A stretch of DNA of 64,000 bases from Turbatrix aceti (taxonomy: Eukaryota > Nematoda > Chromadorea > Rhabditida > Panagrolaimidae), in NCBI GenBank assembly GCA_963969345.1, contig OZ017768.1, positions 8,394,718 through 8,458,717 on the forward strand, given 5' to 3'. Both the position numbers and the translations under genes were made by a program. Positions 12,467-21,426 of this stretch are shown here, piece by piece. The notes beneath the pieces are model-generated. The model was not told where the DNA came from, did not search any database, and saw only the letters and a program-made list of their open reading frames with translations. Every line of letters starts with the position of its first letter. Within the stretch, counting starts at the first letter, position 1.

Positions 12467-12930
12467 ATGGCGTTCAACACCGGATATCTCTCAACTAACC
12501 GCGGTGTCATCAAGATTCTCCAGATCGTCGCTGGTTTCATCATCTGCTCTCTTCTCTGCGCCAACTGGTGTGTTTACAGTATTTTTGAGTTATACATTTT
12601 TTACAAGGGTTTTTTTCAAGGTATGGTGGCCGTAGCTGCTTCGGCGAAGGCCGCACAGGTTACACCAGCGGCCTTAACTTTGTCATCCTGATCATCAATA
12701 TTGTCCTCTTTGTATTGAACCTCCTCGAACTCGCTGTCTGGAAGCTGGAACGCGTCTATGGCGTCGTCGGCACGATCCTCTTTGCCATTGCAACTGGCCT
12801 CATGCTTTGGTACATGATCCAGAAAGACAACTGGCACAGCACTCTCATCTTGACGGCGGCGCTTCTTTTTGCGGAGACACTGCTCTTCTTGTGGGATACC
12901 CAGATTCTCCAAGGCCAGGCCTATAACTGA
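12467..12930 (+). CDS. MARVEL-like four-helix membrane protein, copy 2
   Basis: Exons 12467-12567 and 12621-12930 give 136 residues. The intron is only 53 bp (GTGTGT...TTCAAG) and sits at the same codon as in the first copy. All four helices and the loop CANWYGGRSCFGEGRTG are retained. Changes are mostly conservative, and the protein starts two residues shorter (MAFNTGYLSTNRG versus MAAALNTGYISTNRG). A probable AATAAA polyadenylation signal lies near 13236. The two genes probably arose by tandem duplication that included several kilobases of upstream DNA. Probable role: membrane organisation, by family only. Confidence 0.85.
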
Positions 12931-13940
12931 AGCCCATCGCATCGCACAAACACGTAAAAACCTATCCGCCCGAAGATAATCTGTTTTGTTTTTTTTTCAA
13001 CTTTTTTTAAAAGATTATTACTCCCTCGTTCTGGGTATTCGAGCTTAGAAAAAAGGGAGTTAATTTGCAAATCAGGCTTTTTACTTTTTGATTTGTAATT
13101 TTTTAATGATTTATTTTTTTTAATTTCATGTTTTAACCGTTGACAATGACATTCATAAGAAAACTGATAAATAGAAATTTTTTTGATGCATTGTTAAAGT
13201 TGTCAATAATGTTTTTTTGTATAATAACTTGATTCAATAAAATTTTAAAAAATCGCTTGTTTGAGTATTTTTTTGCATGTCGCTTATAACTTTGAGAAGG
13301 ATGATATATACCTTTTTTGGATACACGTAGGCTACTTTTCGCAGAATTGTGATGGCGGCAAGATCAAAGATGTCTGGCGTTTGCGTTGATCTCATTTTGA
13401 TTGAAATGACGACAAAACAAAAGTAGTAAGAGTTCGCATGTCGCACTTTCATTTCTTTTTTTTTCTTTCACAGAATGTTTTTTTGTCATTCGATATTAGA
13501 AACGACAAGAAAAAAGACAACCACCATTGTCTCAAATTATCCCCGGACACCGGACTTCTCTAGCAATGACAGCAGAAAGCAAACATTAGCCCAGACCTTT
13601 TCCTTGACCGCCGAGGAGATGATTGTCAAAAAAAAATATATTTGTCGGTCACCTCGTCACCTTAGCCACTTGTCCGCCGCCAGCTGGCTCAAAGGGGTCA
13701 CAAGCAACTGTCCCGGACCATTTTTGGAGGACGACAAACGATCCGACAAAAAGCCTCGAAGCTAATCATGCATTGTTCCATGCGTTCTCCCTGTGTTCAT
13801 CAGACTAATCATCACACGACCAGTTTTTCCGACCAAGCACATCCCATCATCACCTGGATGCCCGACCTCTTGGGCCTTCCTTTAGTTTCTGTCAAATTCA
13901 GAAATCACAATCAGTCTCGAGCCACAGACAGACGACGGGA
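12931..13940. other. Intergenic, 3'UTR and promoter, no gene seen
   Basis: AT-rich 3' region of the second MARVEL-like gene, then a more mixed segment at 13490-13930 that should contain the promoter of the ShKT gene. No coding frame or structured RNA recognised. Confidence 0.5.
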
Positions 13941-14957
13941 ATGAAGGCTGACCACCGATTTTTGATACCTTTTCTCTTTGCGACGGTTTATGGAGGTAAG
14001 TCTTGATGTCAAGTTATATTTTTTTACGAATTAATAACTTAATTCTCTAGAATTGCGCGCAGAACGATTTAGCAGATATAATATTCGCGCCAGGACCCAT
14101 TTGGCCCTCCGAATTGCAGAGTGCGCAAATGAGCTAGATTTCCTGCGTTTGTAGCCAACTGGCGGAAAAACGCGCGCGCGCCCTTTCTTTAACACGCGCG
14201 CACACTGCAAAAGGGTCCCCGGTTCGATTCCCACCTGGTGTAAGGATGATCAAAACTTAGAGCTAATCCACTGACATTCACTGATTGCAGAAATGATAGG
14301 GCTGAACACCAGTTTTTGTTCTTTTTACACATTCTAAAACTATGATACAATTATAAATTTTCAGGTTACTCTTCGCCATACGACCTAAAATCCGAATTGC
14401 TATCGACTATTTTGCGCGAAAAACTCATGGTCACGAAATACCCGCCTTGTTGTGGCGATCTCATCGGTGGCACTGCCTGCAAGAGACTTCAAAAGAACAA
14501 TCCGCAAAATTTCGAACGAAGATGCGACTCCGATGCTGATTTTTCACTTATGCAGTGTTGTCGTTCTTGTGGCCTCGACACTGCTCCTGATCGTTATTCA
14601 AAGTTTTTCCGAGAGGTAAAAAACTATTTTTAACGCACAATAAATTTTGGTGTTTTTTTTTATTTTCAGGGAGATAAATCAAGAGCCTGTTTCGATCGGC
14701 GTGGACAAGAATTCTGCAAAAAATTCATGACCCGCGGTGACGTCTGGAGTCCGTCCAAGTGGTCGTGCTCAGGTGAAAACGGTCACCTGGCCTTCCGAAT
14801 CTGTCGTCGAACATGCCAGTACTGTGATCCCAACTTGTATCGAGCTCCAGAAGGCGGACGGTACAAGCCGACCGCCTGTGGCAGTCCACCGGCTATCGAG
14901 AAGGATATCATCACGCGTGATGATCCCTGGACGCAACCTAGCTACGATTTTGTTTGA
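13941..14957 (+). CDS. Secreted protein with two ShKT/SXC domains (A)
   Basis: Exons 13941-13995, 14365-14615 and 14670-14957 (55+251+288 nt) give 197 residues. The first exon encodes a short hydrophobic signal peptide (FLIPFLFATVYG). Exon 2 carries one six-cysteine module (CCGDLIGGTACKRL ... QCCRSCG) and exon 3 a second (CFDRRGQEFC ... CRRTCQYC) followed by a 44-residue tail. The spacing and the terminal CxxCxxC/TCxxC pattern are those of ShKT (SXC) domains, abundant in secreted and cuticle-associated nematode proteins and structurally related to the sea-anemone ShK fold. There is no protease domain, so the role is unknown. The neighbour at 15703 has the same two-module design, so they are likely paralogues. 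Confidence 0.8.
14087..14241 (+). repeat. tRNA-like (possible SINE) fragment inside intron 1
   Basis: GGTTCGATTCC, a perfect Pol III B-box, lies just before CTGGTGT, which can pair over 7 bp (two G-U) with GCGCCAG at 14087-14093. The T-stem does not form and the span is 155 nt, so it is not a working tRNA. The middle is a CG alternating tract. A tRNA-derived repeat is the best guess. Confidence 0.25.
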
Positions 14958-15702
14958 AGCCAACTAAAATCTGTTTTTTGAACCCCTACTGCCATTTTTT
15001 TCATGAAAGTAATTTCTTCTCATTCCGTTCTACTAATTATGTATAATCGTCAGCCAATCAAATGGTCACCAAGTATCCGCTCCAAAAATTCCAAATTTAT
15101 CACAAGTTGAAAAAGTGTGCTTTCATCTGTTTTTGGTATGTACTTGTATAATATTTGCCCTGTTGTTGCAATGTGTGCAGTCGAGGATCTTGTCAAAAGT
15201 ATATACATAATTTTGTGAACAACAACCCTTGCAAAAATTTGTGAACAGTTTTGTTTGTGTTCAAAGCATAAAGTGCTTGGTCAGACCCGGTCGGTGCATA
15301 AAAAGCGTCTGTTTTGTGTGTTCACGAGCTGCGAACAGGTGAGGTCGACACCCAGCAAGCTAGCAAGACCAGTTCAACCCTCCAAAAAAGCGATCTCAAG
15401 GAAGACAAAAAAAAAAAGAAAAATTGAGTGGTCGGGTGGGAATCGGACAGAATAGAGATAAATATTTAGAAAAGAAGTGCAAAAAAAGAGTAGTCTACTT
15501 TTAACAAATCAGTGGGTCGGTGGGGTGAATCGTGATTGAAACCTCACGAAGTTCTCATATCGAGTTACACTTTTATGAAAAAAAGAAGAAGAGGAGGGTC
15601 ACTTGTTATCTCGGGTAATGTGATGAAAAACAGATGATGGGTCATCTCATCACTTAAAACGGTCAGTTATACCCCAGGTTCATTAGACACGAAAGCAAAG
15701 TG
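14958..15702. other. Intergenic between the ShKT genes
   Basis: 3' end of the first ShKT gene and promoter of the next. Purine-rich stretches at 15390-15600, no coding frame or RNA gene recognised. Confidence 0.5.
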
Positions 15703-16301
15703 ATGAATTGGCCGGCGGTTGGTTTCGTTTTCGCGTTTTGCATTCTCGGTCTCGATGTTGTATTCTCCGGTGAGTTTCGTTTCTAGTTTTTGTGTAGTTC
15801 AACAAATTTGAAACCTGGCGCCTCCAAATTCCAGCGCGTCCTGGAGAAGCCCAAACAATGCCGTGTTGCGCAGAGTCCATCGGCACAACCGCGTGCCAGG
15901 ACATGAAAGCCCGCCATCCGCGACGCTTCCAGCAACGATGCGAAACCTCACCTGACTTTGCCATTTCTCAGTGCTGCCAGACGTGTGGCACAATGGTAGC
16001 CGACCTCGGACGACAACTTTTCGCCAACGGCACCAGATCTAGGCACTGCTTTGATCGACACAACAGACGATTTTGTTCTTTCTTCGTCAACCCGGCCAAC
16101 GACTGGTCCGGCAACGTGCAGGCTATGTCGTGCAACGGAGAAACCGTGGCCATCGCATTTCAGATGTGTCGCCGAACCTGCGGTTTTTGCGATCCTGAAT
16201 TGTACACGGACGAAAAGATCGATCCTCGATGTCCGCAGGTCGTACAGCCGATGAGGCTGTCTTTCATGCACGCCAAGCCGACATGGATTCAACGCGTCTG
16301 A
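15703..16301 (+). CDS. Secreted protein with two ShKT/SXC domains (B)
   Basis: Exons 15703-15769 and 15835-16301 give 177 residues. The start is the ATG that opens a hydrophobic signal sequence (VGFVFAFCILGLDVVF). Two cysteine modules follow: PCCAESIGTTACQDM ... QCCQTCG and CFDRHNRRFCSFF ... CRRTCGFC, then CDPELY and a 30-residue tail. The architecture, CCxxxIGxTAC opening and second-module ending match the protein at 13941-14957, but this gene lacks the intron between modules. Secreted or extracellular; function unknown. Clear coding signal throughout exon 2. Confidence 0.82.
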
Positions 16302-16572
16302 CGCGTAACATTTTTTTTTTATTCTGAATCAATGACTGGCAATCTGGGTGTAACTTATCGAATAAAAACAATAATATACGGACCAAATCAGATCGCGACA
16401 AAAATATTTTCTCGAGCCAAATGCAAAACACGCGCATGCAAATTGAACCCTCCAAAATTCCTTTAAAAAGGCACCTAATCCGTTTGCATCGCATCACAAC
16501 GGCTCCTCGATCTCGCGATTGAGTAATCTTTGTTCATCGTTTCTTCCCTCCTCCCTTTCTGCTTCGTCTGTG
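16302..16572. other. Short intergenic and promoter of the glycine-rich gene
   Basis: 3' end of the ShKT gene, then a TTTAAAAAGG box near 16462 that may be the TATA-like element of the next gene, about 110 bp before its ATG. Confidence 0.35.
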
Positions 16573-16776
16573 ATGGATCGTTCGGCCTACATGACTCCCG
16601 GCGGCGGCGGTGGCGGCAGCAGCGGCGGCGGCGGCGGAGGCTACCAGCGTGAAGAATACGCCTGCGGCAACTCGTCCGGCGGCTCCAGCGGCGGCGGCTA
16701 CAACAGTGGCAGCAGCGGCTCTAACGACGCACCCAAGCAGCGCGCTGACGTTTCCTGCTACCTCGGACCTAAGTAA
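16573..16776 (+). CDS. Small glycine/serine-rich protein
   Basis: 67 residues from the ATG at 16573 (MDRSAYMTPGG). An upstream in-frame ATG at 16519 would add 18 residues that look like 5'UTR, so I chose the inner start. The protein is mostly two Gly/Ser tracts around YQREEYACG and ends ADVSCYLGPK; there is no signal peptide. Codons are strongly GGC-biased. An intron with GTAAGT...TTTCAG (16779-16825) lies in the 3'UTR two bases after the stop, and an AATAAA-like signal is near 16903. Intracellular and probably disordered; function unknown. The antisense Ala-rich frame is a compositional shadow. Confidence 0.65.
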   Translation: MDRSAYMTPGGGGGGSSGGGGGGYQREEYACGNSSGGSSGGGYNSGSSGSNDAPKQRADVSCYLGPK

Positions 16777-17445
16777 TGTAAGTGAAGCAAACACGTGGAG
16801 CCAAAAAGTAATTTGTCTGTTTCAGATGATTCTGATATGACATGATCCCTTTGCGGTCTTCTGCGACGAAGATATCTGACAGTGCGAGTAATGTGAAACG
16901 GTGAATAAAGTGCCAAAAATTATATCGTTGGAGAAGTGTGAAGGGGCGAGGAAATTTGGCTGTAGGGATAAAACGTTGTCCCGAATCTGTTTTCGTCTTT
17001 TTGTTTGGGGAGGTGTGGCCGCTCCAGCAAGCACTGCCAAAATTATTTCTGCTGCGCGAGAATTCTAACAATGCAAAACTTGGTCGAATTTGCAATATTT
17101 TTTTTTGTAAAGGTAATTTGAGTTTCGGCGCCTATGGATACTAAATACAAACTTTCTAACTGCGGCCCTGCCACTTTCGTAACAATCAAAGAAAACACCT
17201 GTTGTTAGCTCGTACGCTTATCCGCTTGTTTTTTTTAACCAAACATCGTACAGACGTACATATAGTTTATGATGCGATTTTTTTTAGTTTTTTTATGACA
17301 ATAGCACTTACACGTGTAAGATAACTTTCCCGTTCTGAATAATGACAGCAATGTAGATGATTATGTAACAAAAAAAATCTAACAAATAATAAATATAAAG
17401 ACGAAATAAAGTTGTTATTATGAGAACAAAAAAATAACAATCAGT
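16777..17445. other. 3'UTR of the glycine-rich gene and downstream flank of receptor 1
   Basis: Contains the 3'UTR intron described above and a copy of a dispersed repeat (17163-17250). No other gene seen. Confidence 0.5.
17163..17250 (+). repeat. Dispersed repeat, copy a
   Basis: Shares an ordered motif string with 18958-19055 and 19660-19722: a C-rich start, AACAATYAAAGAAA, CACCTGT, ACGCTT, YGCYTGTTTTTT and CCAAAC. All copies are in the same orientation. Copies a and b flank receptor 1. Confidence 0.5.
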
Positions 17446-18846
17446 TTAACAAGGATAAGTTTTTAAGATCTGTTGAACCTGATTACAAATTTGAAAGAAA
17501 GGAAGAGGGGAGGATACACTACGCTTATTATAGTAACTTTTGATATTTTCCAATTCTTCATCACTTAAACTTGCCAGTGCTTCGTCCAGTAATGCCAACG
17601 TGCTTGACGTATACCACCAACATACTAGAAAAGGTGGTGCATAAAATATGCATACATACACGCTCACAGGGATTCTTTTGATAAGGCGTACAAGCCTCAA
17701 ATCCTTCATGACGCTCTTTACCGTTGACAAAACGGAATATGTTATCAGTTTTGAAAAAAGCGATGACACTGGTTTTGATTTAAATAAGATGTGTCTCCAA
17801 GCGTCAGAAATAATGAACGGAAGTACAATTATCAACATTTGGACTTCTAGCATTAAGTCGAGACATGCATCAATAGTAGTAAAACTGTAAACCGCAAACC
17901 AATCATAGTATTTTGAAACCAAAAATTCGATTATTGCATAAATCAGAGATAATACTGAAAACAATGTTGTTTGTATTAGAAGCTTGTTTTCCATTTTTCG
18001 ACGTTCCGGCGAAACACTAGTGTTACCATTGTGACCCTGTACAGTAGCAACTAGAGAGGTGCTGACATCCTGCACAGCGTTGTGGTGGCATCGACTGTGT
18101 AATCCGGCTGTTAGACACAGACATGTTGCAATTACAGTTGTGACAGTAATGACAAGGGGTGATATGAAAGTAATATAATGATATGCTTCGCTCCTGGCAG
18201 CAGAGGAACATGAATTAATTATGTAATAACACAGCAACAGGCGAGGCATAGGTATCCATATGTATAAAGAAGACGTCATACAGAATATTATGCAGCCCAC
18301 TATTACATACTTATTGAATATCCTGCTAACTGATCGCCAGTGAATTATGCCTAAAACATATACATACATCAATCTTCAAAAAAAGTTTTTTGAAATTCGT
18401 TAACTTTTGAGGCAAATAAAATCTAAAAAATTATAGAAAAATATATTACTTGCAAATTTATAATATGATAGAATCAAATTTAAAGAAGCATTCAAATACT
18501 TTGTTCCTTGGTAAGCGCATCTTTGTATCGTTGATTTTTCACTTCTTAGGATTTTGTTCACAATCAGATTGGGAACGTCCACTGCTGTTTTAAAAATACA
18601 TGCAGATATCAAAACAACAAAAAATGGTGCTCTAAATATACTATTCTTGGAAGTCATAGCTTTGAGCACAAAGAAAATGAAGAAAAAGTATAAAATAAGA
18701 TTGTGCAAAACGATGAAGTATTGAATTGAGCCAAAGAATATGCCCATCGTGAATTTGGGGCGATCAACCAAGTATAAGTTGGTCCATTCTTCTAGATAGG
18801 TATCAGTATCATTGTCGTTAAAGGCAATGTCATATGAGCTGTTCAT
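17446..18846 (-). CDS. Serpentine chemoreceptor 1 (Srg-like 7TM with extra C-terminal helix)
   Basis: Exons 18450-18846 and 17446-18350, donor A|GTAATA and acceptor TTTTAG, give 433 residues. Seven hydrophobic helices are visible: a first near YFIVLHNLILYFFFIFFV, a TM2 PFFVVLISACIFK, a TM3 ending LNLILSYYKFAS, then TM4 to TM7 with LIIVLPFIISDAWR closing TM7. Intracellular loop 1 has KAMTSKN. The intron falls just after TM3 in phase 1, as in the three other receptors here. After TM7 comes a basic loop, an eighth hydrophobic segment (IPVSVYVCIFYAPPFLVCWW) and an acidic LSDEELENI tail. Family is the nematode serpentine receptors, closest by feel to Srg; ligand unknown. Probably expressed in sensory neurons by family analogy. 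Confidence 0.8.
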
Positions 18847-18957
18847 GGTTGTGGGTTTTGAGATGCAGAGATAGAGGTACGGAGCATGGAGCTCTTACAA
18901 AATATATATTTGACATTCACATTTTTGTAGGACATACGTTAAAGAACAACTACAAAT

Positions 18958-19055
18958 CGCGGCACCTCCACTTTTGTAACAATTAAAGAAACGCTGCAAA
19001 AGCACCTGTCATTCGCTAAAACGCTTGTCTGCCTTTCTTTTTGGTAAACATCATG
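18958..19055 (+). repeat. Dispersed repeat, copy b
   Basis: Same motif order as copy a, immediately upstream of the receptor 1 start. Confidence 0.5.
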
Positions 19056-19659
19056 TGAACGAACAGAATAATTCAAGCTTACATATTATTTTGCTGAGTT
19101 TTAGCACAATAATTTTTATTTATTTTTTTTTTTTATTTTTTTTTATTTTTTAGGCACCATTAATCAATCGATCAATCATTTACTATTTTTAGAGAATGTC
19201 GTAATCAGATTGGCAGACGTCAGCAGTGATGATGATTCTGTAGTAAAGGGGTGATTGCGGGCTCGTGTCAGCTTTTTCTTGCACGGCTCGAAGTTTTCGC
19301 GGTCGTCCGTGAGGTCGCTTATTTGTTGGCTTACCGGTTGTCATTCATTCGGGCAAATTTCAACTTTCGGCGCTCACTCAGCCCCAAAGACAACGTCTTT
19401 CAGTTTTCTGATTTCTATTATTTCATCGTCTTTTTCAGTTTGTATACCCTTCCAGACTCCTGTCAAAGACTACAACGTGGCGCAGGTAGCTATGATTGAC
19501 GGCACCCTTTTTGTGCAATCCCGATACTTTTGCATGAACAATTTTGTGATGAACAATTAAGCTCGAGGATACCCTGGAATGTCAAAAGTCAAGGAAGGGG
19601 GGCTGTTTTATAGTAGCCCCATAAATCTGATTTTTGAAGCAGAAACTGTTGTGGAAGCA

Positions 19660-19722
19660 TTCAAAGAAAATACCTGCTATTACCCTGTACGCTTATCTGC
19701 CTGTTTTTTACCAAACGTATGG
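19660..19722 (+). repeat. Dispersed repeat, copy c
   Basis: Shares AAAGAAAATACCTG, GTACGCTTATCTGCCTG and TTTTTTACCAAACG with copy a; it abuts the foldback. Confidence 0.5.
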
Positions 19723-19730
19723 ATCGAGTT

Positions 19731-20066
19731 CATGAGCAGCGAAGAAGGTAGCCATCCGAGTAAGCCGAATCCTGAAAGATAACACGAAATAAACGCCATA
19801 AGAAGAAAACAGACAAAAAAACCGATCAGAAAAAACTCATGTAACTCTACGAAAAATTGGACAAACGAACAACGTTGTAGTGTGGATTGTTTGTCCGACT
19901 TTTCGTGGCAGGGCAATCAAAGATAACTGTTCTGACTTTCTTGATTACATGAGTTTTTTCTGATCGTTTTTTGAGTTTTTTTGTCTGTTTTCTTCTTCTG
20001 GCGTTTATTTCGTGTTATCTTTCAGGATTCGGCTTACTCGGATGGCTACCTTCTTCGCTGCTCGTG
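19731..20066. repeat. Long inverted repeat (foldback), arms about 112-122 bp
   Basis: The left arm (19731-19842) and right arm (19945-20066) are reverse complements with only a few mismatches and one ~10 nt indel. The 102 nt spacer contains a second inverted repeat of 17 bp (19850-19866 with 19889-19905, two mismatches). A transcript through it would form one hairpin of about 150 bp. Either a foldback/MITE-type element or a source of double-stranded RNA. Confidence 0.8.
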
Positions 20067-20330
20067 GAAATCGACCCAAGTTAATCAAAAGCGTCTCCAG
20101 AATGATCGTAAAATCGAAAAGGATCGTCTATCGTTTTGTTGTTTATTTTCTTTTTGCCCGTTTTTCGATTATCTTTTGCCGATCATGATTTTACCGATAG
20201 AAAATAATTATTTTTTGTTATTATCTTTTAGAATAACCGACGATTTGCATATTATCAAAATCAAATCAAATACATATAATCGTTTTTTGACCCGCTTTCA
20301 AATTTAAAAATATTGGAATATATAAATATA

Positions 20331-20351
20331 ATGGGGGCCCCTTCGGGGCCC
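20331..20351. repeat. GC-clamped hairpin
   Basis: GGGGCCCC-TTC-GGGGCCCC forms an 8 bp stem with a tiny loop in an AT-rich surround, with A/T on both sides extending the symmetry weakly. Role unknown. Confidence 0.5.
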
Positions 20352-21426
20352 CATATAATTTGTTTTGCGCTTTTATAAAATATAAGTAATAATGTTGCTT
20401 TTCAATATCGCGCATCTTTCGCCATCGCCTAATAAATCCTCGCCCGCTGCAACCGCTTATTGACCCGTTTCAAAGCATAACACCAAACACAAAAAAATAT
20501 TCAAAGAATATGTACTAACACTAACACTGGGGCCCAGGAAAAATAGCAATTTAACAAAAATCATAAAATTATGTGATACATAAATCATCAAAATTAATAA
20601 CAACAATCTCTTGTTTTGCCATCTTTCGCCATCACCCAATCGCCCACTGTCACCGCCGTTGCGGTTCTCTCGACTGATGGCATGTGCGGCGCCGTCCGTC
20701 TCTGCACCCGCTGTCTGGTCCGCCCACTCACCATGGATTTCATTTTCTGAGAGATCAAAAAATTGAATTATTCAAATTAATTTTTAAAAAGTTGAAAAAA
20801 TGTTTTTCATACTCAGCAAAAAATGGCAATGCTATTGATATCACATTTGCCCCTACCCCAGTTACTGGCACAAATTATTTTTTTGTAAACCAAAAATTCA
20901 AATTTGTTCATGTTTGATTTTTGATCGTCAAATGACCCATCATTCTGATTGCCTATTTCCGAGAAATTCAAAAATATTTTTTTCAACATTTTTAAAATTA
21001 ATTTAACAGAATCGTTTTTTTGTCTTACGCAATCGCAATCGTCTCCTCGCTCGCTCGCTCACACTCACCCACTTGACCCTGCGCCGCGCGCTCTCCCCTC
21101 CTCCCTCCACAATGAATTGACAAAATTATTATAAATCAAAAATATTGCGCCTGATCACTATATTTATAAACGCTGATCGCAGTTTGAACGAAAAATACAC
21201 TAAAAGAGTCATTGCAGAATTTTCCTGTGGTGTTTTCAGAAAAAGCAGTAATAGCAAGTTTTGGCTTCTGGGCCTAACTCCGGATGCTTTTTGTTGTAAA
21301 AACGTAAAAAATGAGCTACTGTGATGTCTACTTTGAGTTTTCGAAAAACGTTAAAAAAACAGGCTGTTAAAAAAAAATTTTTGTTGTCATCGTCTTATAT
21401 AGATAAATTTTCCGCTTTAGGATCTG

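Larger units (their letters stand above)
18847..21426. other. Repeat-rich spacer between receptors 1 and 2
   Basis: No gene seen. It contains dispersed repeats (18958-19055, 19660-19722), a long foldback (19731-20066), a GC hairpin near 20331-20351, a diverged TTTCGCCATC direct repeat (20417 and 20622) and a 35-40 bp inverted repeat (about 20776-20812 with 20966-21006). Such accumulation fits an unstable spacer of a young gene family. Confidence 0.55.

Noticed and set aside
16534..16794. Alanine-rich minus-strand frame over the glycine-rich gene
   Set aside because: Reverse complement of GGC repeats; compositional artefact.
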